A DNA stretch of 64,000 bases. Source: Clostridium saccharobutylicum DSM 13864 (GTDB lineage Bacteria; Bacillota; Clostridia; Clostridiales; Clostridiaceae). The translations under genes were made by a program, and so were the position numbers. Under the pieces are notes generated by a model. It was given only the letters and a program-made list of their open reading frames with translations. It made no database searches and was not told the DNA's origin. Shown in pieces: positions 17,756-26,080 of this stretch (position 1 is the first letter of the stretch; the number at the start of each line of letters is the position of its first letter). The stretch covers positions 3,751,416 to 3,815,415 of the forward strand of contig NC_022571.1 of NCBI RefSeq assembly GCF_000473995.1, written 5' to 3'.

Positions 17756-18625
17756 TTAACTTAACAAATATTTTCTCAATCCACAAGCTATCATTTTATA
17801 AGATTCTTTACTTTCTAGTAAATCAGGCATAGAAATTGTAAAACCATGTCTTACTCCATAAAAACGTTTAGCAATTGTTTCTACTCCTGATTTAATTAAC
17901 TTTTGTGCATAATCTTCTGCTTCATCTCTAAGAGAATCTATTTCACAAGTTATGACTATTGCTGGTGGTAAATTTTTAAGTTCTTCATTACTTGCAAACA
18001 CTGGTGAACAATATGGATTTTTAGCATCATCTTCAAATCTATAACATTTATCAAACATTGTAGCTATTTCAGGCGGAATTGCACCTTCTGTATAGAATTT
18101 CTCTGTTGCTGGTGTAACTAAATCAAGTGGCGGATAATCAAGAATTTGACACTTAAAAGGCATTTCATTTTTTTCTTTTGCCATCATACATACTACTGTT
18201 GCAATATTAGCTCCAGCACTGTGTCCTCCAATTGCCATGTTGTTAGGATCAATTTTAAATTCATCACTGTGAGACCATATATAACTTACAACATCATAAA
18301 CATCTTCAATTCCCTTAGGCCATTTAAATTCAGGAGCAAGTCTATAATCAATTGAAATAACAGTTATATCTAAATCAGTACTTAAATCATTGCAAAATTT
18401 ATCATCATCTTCTGGTAATCCTGCTACAAAACCTCCACCATGAATATCAATAAATATAGGTGAAAGTTGCTTGTTGTTTTTTGCTTCGTAAATTAAAGCA
18501 CGAGTTTTTCCTTCTCTCGTTGGAATAAAAATTTCTTTTCCAATAATATTAGATTTTTGTGCTCGAATTCTATTTTCTTTTCTCATATTATCTACAATCG
18601 TCAAAACTTTTTTATCATTATCCAT
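17756..18625 (-). CDS. Alpha/beta hydrolase, hormone-sensitive-lipase-type esterase
   Basis: A 289-residue carboxylesterase of the HSL family (PF07859). The oxyanion-hole HGGG is at residues 62-65, the nucleophile Ser136 in GGHSAGANIA, and the acid and base are probably Asp230 (CEIDSLRDEAEDYA) and His260 (YGVRHGFT). Such enzymes hydrolyse short-chain acyl esters in the cytosol. No signal peptide. GGAGAAAAG lies before the start. It converges on the FabH cluster, separated by two family 1 elements. Confidence 0.92.
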   Translation of the reverse strand: MDNDKKVLTIVDNMRKENRIRAQKSNIIGKEIFIPTREGKTRALIYEAKNNKQLSPIFIDIHGGGFVAGLPEDDDKFCNDLSTDLDITVISIDYRLAPEFKWPKGIEDVYDVVSYIWSHSDEFKIDPNNMAIGGHSAGANIATVVCMMAKEKNEMPFKCQILDYPPLDLVTPATEKFYTEGAIPPEIATMFDKCYRFEDDAKNPYCSPVFASNEELKNLPPAIVITCEIDSLRDEAEDYAQKLIKSGVETIAKRFYGVRHGFTISMPDLLESKESYKMIACGLRKYLLS

Positions 18626-18762
18626 TAACTTTTCTCCTTATCTAAAATCATATAATAAAATTTTTGTTACGTCTTACATAGCAAAGAACTTTTGCAAAGC
18701 GTTTATTCTAGATTTTATAATTATAAAACTAATCAAGTTTCTCACAGGATAAATACTCATTA

Positions 18763-19404
18763 TCAAAAATTGTATTTGTTTCTTGTGGAATAGTTATTTA
18801 ATTGATTAAGTTTTTTATCATGGTAAGTGCTTAATAAACTTAAGGAAGTAATAGAACCTATAAGCGCCATTAGCATGTCCCATTGTGTATCCCAAATATC
18901 TCCCTGTGTTCCTAAAAAGGCTTCTGCACTATCACCAGTAAGTTTTGCAACTCCAAATTCAATCAGCTCATAAGAAGCACTAATTGCAAGACATATACAA
19001 ATTACTATAAAGGATAAGTACTTCTTTTTATTTATAACTTCATTTCTTATAAGAATTTCTCTTGCTATGATTGCAGGAATAAACCCTTGTGCAAAATGAC
19101 CTAATCTATCATAGTAATTTCTACTTAAATCAAAAGTATCTCTAATCCAATTAAAAACAGGCATTTCAGCATAAGTATAATGTCCTCCAATAATTAAAAT
19201 TGTCGCATGTATAAAAATTAGTAAATATACAAAATTCGAAAATTTGTATTTAGGATATACATATATCAATACTGCTACCCCTATTAGTGCAGGTAAAACT
19301 TCTAAAAACCATGTAAATAAGTCTTTGGGATTAATCACTGACCACATCAACAAACCAATTAAAGCAATTAATAATAGTAAGTGGAATTTCTTATTATTTG
19401 TCAT
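18763..19404 (-). CDS. DUF2238 (YjdF-like) membrane protein
   Basis: Using the ATG behind GGAGGGAAAC gives a 213-residue protein with about six hydrophobic segments. The conserved stretch RNYYDRLGHFAQGFIPAI, ASYELIEFGVAKLTGD and GTQGDIWDTQWDMLMALIGS is characteristic of DUF2238/YjdF inner-membrane proteins, whose function is not known. Standing alone between an esterase and a wall-binding protein gene, it has no informative partner. Confidence 0.82.
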   Translation of the reverse strand: MTNNKKFHLLLLIALIGLLMWSVINPKDLFTWFLEVLPALIGVAVLIYVYPKYKFSNFVYLLIFIHATILIIGGHYTYAEMPVFNWIRDTFDLSRNYYDRLGHFAQGFIPAIIAREILIRNEVINKKKYLSFIVICICLAISASYELIEFGVAKLTGDSAEAFLGTQGDIWDTQWDMLMALIGSITSLSLLSTYHDKKLNQLNNYSTRNKYNF

Positions 19405-19569
19405 GTTTCCCTCCATTACTGTTGAAGTATAAAAATCATATCCTTATTGCTTACGATAGCTTACCATCAAATATAACATATTGGATAAATACGGCATTAT
19501 GCAATTTTCAAAGCACATTTATATACTTTACTGCGTGCAATAAGAACATAACGTATTAATTACTTAAAG

Positions 19570-20520
19570 TTAATCTAAATACCCATATCCTATTATTTTA
19601 TAGCTATCTATTCCAACAAGCACACATATCTCATTTGGTATGAATTTAACGTTCATTGGAAAACTAATACTATATACTTCTTTTCCAACATAAGACTTAT
19701 CACTAATATTCCCCATGCTTTCTTGTAAAGTCATTTTAGTAATTGTACCATCTTTCCAAGTTCCTTTTATACTTTTTTTCTCTTTTGAAGTTAGTTGATT
19801 ATATGCGATTTCTCTAACATCTTGTTCATTACTACTTTTTGGCTCTCCCACAAATGTTTCTCCCAAAATAGCCTTTAAATCAGAAAGTATTGTTTTATTT
19901 TCACCACAATACTGAACTATTATTTTTCCATTTTTATAAAAATGAGGCGCATAAGTCCAGTCAAGACATACTACTTCTTCCCCATTTGCCAAGGTCTTTT
20001 CATATGAACCATTATTATTAATAAGATTTGTTGCATCTTTCTCCATTTCTTCGTTGCCATTATATACATATACTGTTATGCTTTCATCATCAATAGTAAT
20101 TAATTTTCTTGTAGTTGGTAAAAAATCTTCTTCTACATCTTTCACTGTTAAATTATTAAACTTTGTTTTAAGAATACTAACTAATTCGTCAATGGTAAAA
20201 GTGCTATTATTAATAGTTATGTTTTTTTTATCATCCCCTAAGCTTGATGATTTATTTTGCGTATCTTGAATCCATGAACCATCAGAACCTATACTATACC
20301 CATCAATGATTGTATCATGTACCATATATCCACCAGAATTAAAATAATACCACTTTCCATCAATCTCTTTCCAACCCACTGACCATAAACTTCCTTCTGA
20401 GTTCCACCAACCATTAGAATCTTCTTTCCACTCTGCACTTGCTCCTATTGGATTTAATGCCAAGACTGAAGCTGCTACTAATGAACTAGCTATTACTTTT
20501 ATTAATTTTAATCTTTTCAT
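19570..20520 (-). CDS. Secreted protein with N-terminal wall-binding repeats
   Basis: A 316-residue exported protein: signal peptide to about residue 29 (LNPIGASAEW), then two or three choline-binding-like repeats (NGWWNSEG, GWKEIDGKWYYFNSGGYM), then an unrecognised domain from about residue 95, beginning with ITINNSTFTIDELVSILKTK and containing mixed beta/alpha sequence and a single short Cys-bearing strand. The repeats suggest attachment to wall polymers; the C-terminal domain has no named family I can see. GGGGTAAAT precedes the start. Confidence 0.8.
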   Translation of the reverse strand: MKRLKLIKVIASSLVAASVLALNPIGASAEWKEDSNGWWNSEGSLWSVGWKEIDGKWYYFNSGGYMVHDTIIDGYSIGSDGSWIQDTQNKSSSLGDDKKNITINNSTFTIDELVSILKTKFNNLTVKDVEEDFLPTTRKLITIDDESITVYVYNGNEEMEKDATNLINNNGSYEKTLANGEEVVCLDWTYAPHFYKNGKIIVQYCGENKTILSDLKAILGETFVGEPKSSNEQDVREIAYNQLTSKEKKSIKGTWKDGTITKMTLQESMGNISDKSYVGKEVYSISFPMNVKFIPNEICVLVGIDSYKIIGYGYLD

Positions 20521-20680
20521 TTTTATTTACCCCAATTCCTTTTTTATTTCTACGTCATTATTTGCTATTATGTAAGCAATATTCCTGTTTCTCCTTGCCA
20601 CTACTACATGAGTTAATTTCTTTTAACATTTAATTTTTAAATGTACTTGTTTAAATTATTTACAAATAAAAAATTATATT

Positions 20681-21118
20681 TTATTCCTTACTAATAACAT
20701 TTAAATAGTTAAATATAATGTATGGGAAAAATAGTGCGGATACTCCAGTATAAACTCCTTTGACATTGCCAATTGTTATACCTATTATCACAAATAATAT
20801 CCATGCGATATAATATATACTGCCAATTATCATGTTCACTCTGTCACTTGTTCTAAATCCAGGTATTTGTTTTAGTAAACTTTTTAATATTAATTTTATA
20901 GATAGAGATTTTGACACTTGTAACAATTCAACATCTTCTTTTGAATTAAATTTAAATTTATAATATAAGAAGATAACTACAGGTATAATCATACAATATG
21001 CAGAAAAAACTATTTTTCTATAGTCCTTTATATATAGATTGTAAGAAATTTTACATATAAAACTTATTAAACACACTATAAAAACTTTATCTACTGAATT
21101 TAATTTTTTTATCTTCAT
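20681..21118 (-). CDS. Four-TM hypothetical membrane protein
   Basis: The ATG behind GAGAAGGAAAATGTC gives 145 residues; the longer frame from 21223 starts in low-complexity lysine-rich sequence without a ribosome site. Hydrophobic segments lie at about 9-26, 34-52, 90-112 and 116-136, with a lysine-rich loop between the second and third. I recognise no family. Function unknown. Confidence 0.6.
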   Translation of the reverse strand: MKIKKLNSVDKVFIVCLISFICKISYNLYIKDYRKIVFSAYCMIIPVVIFLYYKFKFNSKEDVELLQVSKSLSIKLILKSLLKQIPGFRTSDRVNMIIGSIYYIAWILFVIIGITIGNVKGVYTGVSALFFPYIIFNYLNVISKE

Positions 21119-21257
21119 GACATTTTCCTTCTCTACAATCTTTTTAAGTATATTTTCACGCCTTAATTTAATCTTGTAAATATATACTTTGTTATATATC
21201 TTTTTAAATGTAGTATTATTCAATTTTCAACTAACTTTCTATAATATAAACTTAACA

Positions 21258-21350
21258 TTATTTCTTTTCAGAAAATAGCTTGTCTTTATAATAAGATTCT
21301 GCCTGATATATCACGCCTAATGGATTATGTGCTAAAACCCTATCTTTTAC
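21258..21350 (-). pseudogene. C-terminal fragment of an unidentified gene
   Basis: The minus strand reads VKDRVLAHNPLGVIYQAESY and YKDKLFSEKK to a TAA. It looks like a natural protein end, but an A-run of ten interrupts it upstream and no start is visible. I cannot assign a family. 21351-21465 is AT-rich without features. Confidence 0.35.
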
Positions 21351-21465
21351 TGAAAAAAAAAACAGTTATTGGAGCTTTTGAATATAAATATATTGTATAA
21401 AAATATTGCAAATTTATTTCTAAACAATGCAGTACTTTATTAATATATTTATCTTGCATAGATTC

Positions 21466-21642
21466 TTATTTTTTGTTTTCATCCAATTGCTCTAAAATAT
21501 CATCTAATTTTTTATCAATTTGTTTAGTTCTGTTTATATGCTTTTTTAATTCTTTTATTCCCTTAAATATTCCCATTAATATTGCAATTATTACTGCAAT
21601 ATTAATAAAGGTAGAAATTAAAGTCGCGTACCTAACTTCCAT
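21466..21642 (-). CDS. 58-residue membrane-anchored coiled-coil peptide
   Basis: A short ORF with AAGGAGAAAATCG before ATG. One N-terminal TM helix (LISTFINIAVIIAILMGIF, residues 8-26) is followed by a charged heptad-like helix (KELKKHINRTKQIDKKLDDI, then LEQLDENKK). The pattern resembles small phage-holin-like or bacteriocin-associated membrane peptides, but nothing proves such a role. The element at 21691 begins 48 bp upstream of its start. Confidence 0.68.
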   Translation of the reverse strand: MEVRYATLISTFINIAVIIAILMGIFKGIKELKKHINRTKQIDKKLDDILEQLDENKK

Positions 21643-21690
21643 CGATTTTCTCCTTCAATCGTATAATCTTTATACTTTTCTTTTATTTTA

Positions 21691-21916
21691 GGCACATTCA
21701 AAAAAATAACAGGTCCATCTGCCAAGCCTATTTTTCATCATGGGAAGCTCGACTCGCATACGCTCACTGAGTAAGCGAGTCACACCAAATCATAGATTTG
21801 GGTTCTCTGCTCACGTTAGCGGATTCCTCTAATAGCCCGCTATAAGACAAATCCACTTCCTTGACACATAAAAAATAATCATGACATTTTGGACTTATTA
21901 TTTTCTTTCATATGCC
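21691..21916. mobile_element. Family 2 miniature element M1 (226 bp)
   Basis: Begins GGCACATTCAAAAAAATAAC and ends with the inverted equivalent (TTATTATTTTCTTTCATATGCC), flanked on both sides by TTA. It is longer than the 159-bp standard because the centre carries a module with GACTCGC...GCGAGTC stems and CCAAATCATAGATTTGG, also seen at 6232 and inside 59299-59585. It lies 5 bp beyond the 3' end of the SDR gene. Confidence 0.82.
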
Positions 21917-21921
21917 TTAAA

Positions 21922-22623
21922 CTATCTTGGAAATGCACCATTATTTATATCAATGCAAGTTCCATTAATATATTCTGGAGAGTCTGTTGCTAACCAGTAT
22001 ATTGTTTTTGCAACTTCTTCTGCTCTTGCAAATCTATCTAAATATACACTGCTTTTTATATCTTTTTTTCTTTGTTCTGGAATTACATTCATCATTTCTG
22101 TTTCCACAGGTCCTGGTGCTACTGCATTTATTATAATTCCTTTTGAACCTAATAATTTGGCAAAACTTTTAGTTGCATTAATTATTCCTGCTTTTGATAC
22201 TCCATACCATATGTCTGGATGTCCAATTTGTCCTGCAATTGATGCTGTATTTACAATTCTTCCACTACCAGCTTCAACCATTGATTTTGATACTTCCTTT
22301 ATAAATTCTATAGGAGCATACAGATTTATATCCATTATCTTGTTCATCTTTTCTACTGGATAATTATCATAAGGAATAGAATTCATTATTCCTGCATTAT
22401 TAACTAATATATCTACACATCCAATTTTGTTTACCAAATCAGCTATTCCTTTTATATTAGACACATCATACTCTATCTTATCTACATCATCATTATTATT
22501 AAATTCAAAATTCTTATAATCTCTTGCTACTACAATAACCTTGTAATTATTCTCTAGAAATAAACGTGTGCACTCTAATCCAATACCTTTATTTCCACCT
22601 GTTATCAATACTCTCTTTTTCAT
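21922..22623 (-). CDS. Short-chain dehydrogenase/reductase
   Basis: A 233-residue classical SDR. The NAD(P)-binding motif is TGGNKGIG at residues 7-14, followed by NNAG (about 75), a catalytic Ser in VNTASIAGQIG, and YGVSKAG carrying Tyr and Lys. The substrate is unknown; family members with this size (FabG-like) reduce ketones or oxidise alcohols. AAGAAGTGTG lies before the start. The gene ends five bases from a family 2 element. Confidence 0.92.
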   Translation of the reverse strand: MKKRVLITGGNKGIGLECTRLFLENNYKVIVVARDYKNFEFNNNDDVDKIEYDVSNIKGIADLVNKIGCVDILVNNAGIMNSIPYDNYPVEKMNKIMDINLYAPIEFIKEVSKSMVEAGSGRIVNTASIAGQIGHPDIWYGVSKAGIINATKSFAKLLGSKGIIINAVAPGPVETEMMNVIPEQRKKDIKSSVYLDRFARAEEVAKTIYWLATDSPEYINGTCIDINNGAFPR

Positions 22624-22767
22624 TATTCACACTTCTTTCATGATGTTTTATTTAATTTACGATCATATAAAAATATAGATTTTTAGGATAATTATAACAT
22701 ATTATCCAAATACCCTACTATTAATTTTAAAATATCATTATATTTTTTATTACTACAAATCTTTTTA

Positions 22768-22926
22768 ATCACATGAAAATAAATAACAAATCTTAATCTG
22801 CTCTGAAGATTTTTTATCAGGCAAGAAGGCAAATTGCCCTAACAGGAAGTCTATTAGGGTAATTTGCCGACGTAGTATGATGAAAAATAAGATAGCAAAT
22901 GGACTTGTTATTTTTTTGAATGTGCC
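22768..22926. mobile_element. Family 2 miniature element M2 (159 bp)
   Basis: Right end GGACTTGTTATTTTTTTGAA then TGTGCC followed by TTA; left end has decayed to ATCACATGAAAATAAATAAC after TTA. Internal arms TTTTTTATCA/TGATGAAAAA and GGCAAATTGCCCTAA/TTAGGGTAATTTGCC pair, with GACGTAGTATGA between. It sits in the gap between the SDR gene and the divergent SRPBCC gene. Confidence 0.83.
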
Positions 22927-22987
22927 TTATATTAATTGTTTTGCATAATTATATAGTTAAAATTTATAGTAAATTTTGCATTAATAC

Positions 22988-23053
22988 TTGACAAATAATT
23001 GAAAATAAATTATAAATATATTTATTATAAGTACATTTATAATAAATATATTT
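22988..23053 (+). promoter_or_regulatory. Promoter with overlapping operator for SRPBCC-MarR operon
   Basis: TTGACA at 22988-22993 and TATAAA at 23011-23016 are spaced 17 bp, a near-consensus sigma-A promoter. A perfect dyad with 17-bp arms (23014-23030 and 23037-23053: AAATATATTTATTATAA and its complement) covers the -10 and start region. A MarR dimer bound here would block transcription; the MarR encoded second in the operon is the obvious candidate. Confidence 0.78.
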
Positions 23054-23071
23054 ATTAAAGGAGAATGCAAA

Positions 23072-23485
23072 ATGGAATTAACATTTAAATTAGAAGTAAA
23101 TGCCCCTAAAGAAGTTATTTGGCCTTATTATACTGATCTAAAAAAAAGACACATTTGGGAAGAGGACTTAGAAAACATTACATTTAATGGAGAATTAAAA
23201 ACTGGAACTACTGGAACAATGAAACTAGAAGGAATGCCTGAAATGTCTTTTACTCTTACTAATATCGTTCCTAATGCTTCTTATTGGGACAGGACTGATG
23301 TTCCTGGAATGGGAAGTATATATTTTAGACATGATATTTTACAAGAAGATGGTAGAACTTATATTAAGCATACTGTAATATTAGATAAAGAAAAACCATC
23401 AGAAGATGACTTAAACTTTCTTTGTGGTGTATTCTCTGATGTTCCTAAATCTGTTATGATAATTAAAAAGGAGGTTGAAAGATAA
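23072..23485 (+). CDS. SRPBCC (START-like) family protein
   Basis: A 137-residue polyketide-cyclase/START-like protein with a hydrophobic ligand cavity (PF10604-like): it starts LTFKLEVNAPKEVIWPYYTD, with KRHIWEEDLENI, a central GTMKLEGMPEMSF strand and a long C-terminal helix. Ligand and reaction unknown. AAAGGAG precedes it. The MarR gene follows without a gap, so the pair is one autoregulated operon; the protein may bind the same small molecule that the MarR senses. Confidence 0.83.
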   Translation: MELTFKLEVNAPKEVIWPYYTDLKKRHIWEEDLENITFNGELKTGTTGTMKLEGMPEMSFTLTNIVPNASYWDRTDVPGMGSIYFRHDILQEDGRTYIKHTVILDKEKPSEDDLNFLCGVFSDVPKSVMIIKKEVER

Positions 23486-23486
23486 A

Positions 23487-23930
23487 TTGGACTTTCCATC
23501 AACTAAATTTAAAGATAATGCAGAATCGTCAACTGGACTTCTTTTTATCCGTGTATACAACAAGTGGCATTCGATTATCACTCAAGAACTGCGTAAATTA
23601 GGGATTACTCACCCTCAATTTGTGGTACTTACAACATTAAATTTTCTTAGCCAATCAGATGATAATGTTACACAGGTAAGTATTTCGAAAATGGCTGATA
23701 TGGATGTTATGTCTGTATCGCAGATTATTAAGGGATTAGAAAAAAAGGAATTCATAAAGCGAACTAGCAACCCAAAAGACAGTAGAGCAAATTCAGTTAT
23801 ACTATTAGCTAAAGGGCAAGAAATGGTAAAAACAGCCCTTCCTGTTGTAGAAAAAATAGATGATGAATTTTTTGGAGTTTTACAAGAAAATGAAAGAATT
23901 TTCCGTGACTATCTCAATCAATTAGATTAA
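23487..23930 (+). CDS. MarR family transcriptional regulator
   Basis: A winged-helix regulator of about 147 residues (HTH: TQVSISKMADMDVMSVSQII; wing RTSNPKDSRANSVILLA). No ATG is available. The frame's first TTG (23475) directly abuts AAAGGAGG, leaving no spacing, so the TTG at 23487, 12 bp beyond, is the better start; it would begin 1 bp after the SRPBCC stop. The last codons (QLD-stop) lie inside the shared terminator palindrome. Expected to repress its own operon. Confidence 0.85.
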   Translation: MDFPSTKFKDNAESSTGLLFIRVYNKWHSIITQELRKLGITHPQFVVLTTLNFLSQSDDNVTQVSISKMADMDVMSVSQIIKGLEKKEFIKRTSNPKDSRANSVILLAKGQEMVKTALPVVEKIDDEFFGVLQENERIFRDYLNQLD

Positions 23931-23969
23931 ACTACGCACCTACTTTAGTAGGTGCGTAGTTTAATCTAA
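23922..23969. terminator. Convergent terminator overlapping both gene ends
   Basis: A perfect palindrome: 23-nt arms (TTAGATTAAACTACGCACCT plus ACT, and complement) around TT. It includes the last two sense codons and the stop of both converging genes, so MarR and the HAD protein both end Gln-Leu-Asp-stop. It is GC-rich at the centre and should terminate in both directions. Confidence 0.85.
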
Positions 23970-24620
23970 CTGTAAGTCTAATACTTCGTCAAGAGTATGT
24001 ACCTCTTGATATGGTTCGTGGAGCTTATTACCTTTTTTATAGTTACGATTTACCCATATTTTACGCCATCCCAATTTTGAACAAGGAACAATATCCCACC
24101 AATACCCCTTAGCAATGTGGCAATGTTCTTTTTCTTTTAGCTTTAATTTTTCTTCAACATATTTAAAAAATTCGAGATTAGGCTTATATGCACATATATC
24201 CTCTGCAAGAAAAACATAATCAAATACATTACCCAATGCGTCTAAGTGATAATCCATAATATCATGTACTGAATTTGACATAAGAGCAAGTCTGTATCCC
24301 TTTTTATGTATTATTTTAAGTGTTTCCACCACTTCTTTGAAAGGTTTTAATGTTTTATGCACTGAAATAATTTCATCATAAGACTTACTAAAAACATCAC
24401 TGTTTAATTCCATATCACAATATTCCAGAACTTGTTTTATCAACTTATCATAAGGAATATATGATTCGCCATACATAAGCCTATCTTCATAGCTTACATA
24501 AATATTTAATGCATCTTTCGAATCTAATTCATTCTTTTTTGCAATATCAGCTATTGCATCATAAATTGGTTTTGTATCGATCAATGTTCCATAACAATCA
24601 AAAGTCAATATTTTATCCAT
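23961..24620 (-). CDS. HAD-superfamily hydrolase, haloacid-dehalogenase type II-like
   Basis: A 219-residue HAD enzyme. Motif I is LTFDCYGTLID (nucleophile Asp8), motif II LMSNSVHDI, motif III Lys in AYKPNLEFF, and motif IV appears as KGYWWDIVPCSKLGWRKIWV, where the usual acidic pair is reduced (WWD). The helical cap lies between residues 15 and 90. It resembles type II 2-haloacid dehalogenase/phosphatase members; substrate unknown. GGAGAAATAA precedes the start. Confidence 0.87.
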   Translation of the reverse strand: MDKILTFDCYGTLIDTKPIYDAIADIAKKNELDSKDALNIYVSYEDRLMYGESYIPYDKLIKQVLEYCDMELNSDVFSKSYDEIISVHKTLKPFKEVVETLKIIHKKGYRLALMSNSVHDIMDYHLDALGNVFDYVFLAEDICAYKPNLEFFKYVEEKLKLKEKEHCHIAKGYWWDIVPCSKLGWRKIWVNRNYKKGNKLHEPYQEVHTLDEVLDLQLD

Positions 24621-24665
24621 TTATTTCTCCTTTTAACTCTATAGATTTACTTTGCAAATTTTAAT

Positions 24666-24773
24666 TTACTGTTCCCTATCATCTTGCCTTTTTGAATTCA
24701 TATATGTAAGGACAAGTGCAAGGCCAGTTGAAAAAGCAACCCAAGGAAACGCAGCATTAAAAAAATCTTCCAC
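24666..24773 (-). CDS. 35-residue single-TM peptide
   Basis: A GTG-start ORF with TGAGGTGA seven bases ahead. The product begins MEDFFNAAFPWVAFSTGLAL and ends VLTYMNSKRQDDREQ: an acidic start, one TM helix and a charged tail. Similar small membrane peptides occur in clostridia, but I know of no assigned function. A decayed copy of its last codons (AAGTAAGATAATAGAGAACA) is at about 36648-36675, supporting that it was once a mobile or duplicated gene. Confidence 0.55.
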   Translation of the reverse strand: MEDFFNAAFPWVAFSTGLALVLTYMNSKRQDDREQ

Positions 24774-24918
24774 TTAATTCACCTCATTTCTAATACTCTC
24801 ATATCGATTACTATTTATATTACTCAACTTTAAATTGGGAATTTGGCTTATTAGTTAACTATAACATATTTTGTAAAACACTTCACTTTTACTTTTTTAA
24901 ATCTATGGATTGTAATCA

Positions 24919-24962
24919 AAAAAATTACTGATGAAAATTTCTTCATCAGTAATTTTTTAATT
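24919..24962 (-). terminator. Terminator hairpin 3' of the first Rpn gene
   Basis: AAAAAATTACTGATGAA pairs with TTCATCAGTAATTTTTT, with A/T runs on both sides. It lies about 50 bp past the nuclease stop and can work in both directions. The second unit has the same hairpin. Confidence 0.8.
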
Positions 24963-25008
24963 ATTAATTTTAGATATACTATTCCTTACATTCTCAAATA
25001 CTATAATA

Positions 25009-25803
25009 CTATTCCAATATCTTTTTTACTTGATTTTCCGATATATTACACTCTTTTGCTATTTGACTTATACTATAGCCTCCATTTAACAGCTTAAATA
25101 CTTTTTTGGTTAAAAGAATTCCTTCTTCTCTTCCTTCTTCAATTTTTTCTCTATCTCTTTCTAATAAAGTCATAAACTCCACCTCCATCGAAATATCATT
25201 TTTAACTTCTTGTACCTTTTTATGTATACTTTTAATAAGATTTCCTTTAGAATGGTTCACTGTATTATCTGTTGAATCTTCTACATATTCAAGGAACTCT
25301 AATAATTCTTGACTTAAATCTTTCATAATTCCTTTTGTACTTAATATTATTTTTTGCACTTCATCATTTAACATTATACTATTATCTTCTACACATACAT
25401 TTTGAAAAGTATATTTATGGCGTCCTTTGTTAAACAAATCAAATGTGCATATAAATATTATATAACTTTTCGCAAGTTTCCTATAATCTTCACCTTTGCT
25501 TATTAAATCTAAATCAATACTACCTTGATAATATCTTAGTCTTTTAGGCAAATTTTTATGTTTCCCACGTTGCATCTCTACATTATAAATTGTGTTATTC
25601 TCATCTTTGACATAAACATCAAGTCTAATACCTTTGCTTTCAAGCAGTAAGTCTATAGTTTTCTGCTCTTCAACCATTTCTACTTTTTCTATTTCAATTT
25701 CTAAAATCTTTTCTAATAATTCTTTGCAAATTTCTTTATCACTCATAACCTTTGCAAATAGAAAATCATCTTCAAGGTTTAATTCTTTTAAAGTTTTATT
25801 CAT
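25009..25803 (-). CDS. Rpn-family recombination-promoting nuclease / PD-(D/E)XK transposase-like protein
   Basis: A 264-residue protein of the Rpn/TIGR01784 family. The PD-(D/E)XK core is visible as Asp62 (IRLDVYVKDE) and Glu76-x-Gln78 (YNVEMQRG). It is followed by helices and a charged REEGREEG-type stretch and a short C-terminal HTH-like segment (YSISQIAKECNISENQVKKI). Related RpnA proteins cut DNA and raise recombination. It is near-identical to the gene at 32867-33673, which has one extra GREE repeat unit. Confidence 0.9.
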   Translation of the reverse strand: MNKTLKELNLEDDFLFAKVMSDKEICKELLEKILEIEIEKVEMVEEQKTIDLLLESKGIRLDVYVKDENNTIYNVEMQRGKHKNLPKRLRYYQGSIDLDLISKGEDYRKLAKSYIIFICTFDLFNKGRHKYTFQNVCVEDNSIMLNDEVQKIILSTKGIMKDLSQELLEFLEYVEDSTDNTVNHSKGNLIKSIHKKVQEVKNDISMEVEFMTLLERDREKIEEGREEGILLTKKVFKLLNGGYSISQIAKECNISENQVKKILE

Positions 25804-26080
25804 TTATTAACCTTACCTTATTTTAATCTTTTGTTTTGATTATTAACAATATTATAGCTAATTAAACATTGAATTTCAATGTACTCAAATTATATGTTCA
25901 GCTATCATTACATTACGATTTTCTTTAATAAATCCTGCATTATTATTCACTTGATTTCTCCCTAAATCTAAAGGAACTTATGCTCTTTTTCTAATCTACA
26001 AATTGAAATTTATCGTTTGCTATGTAAATCAAATTATTAATAATTTTTACTATAGCAATTATTTTACTATTTCCTTAATG

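Larger units (their letters stand above)
24832..26014 (-). repeat. Duplicated Rpn unit, copy 1 (about 1.18 kb)
   Basis: The whole stretch from AAATTGGGAATTTGGCTTAT to CTACAAATTGAAATTTATC recurs at 32678-33884 with few changes, including non-coding flanks on both sides of the nuclease gene. The ends resemble each other as imperfect direct repeats (AATTGGGAATTT / AATTGAAATTTA). Confidence 0.85.
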
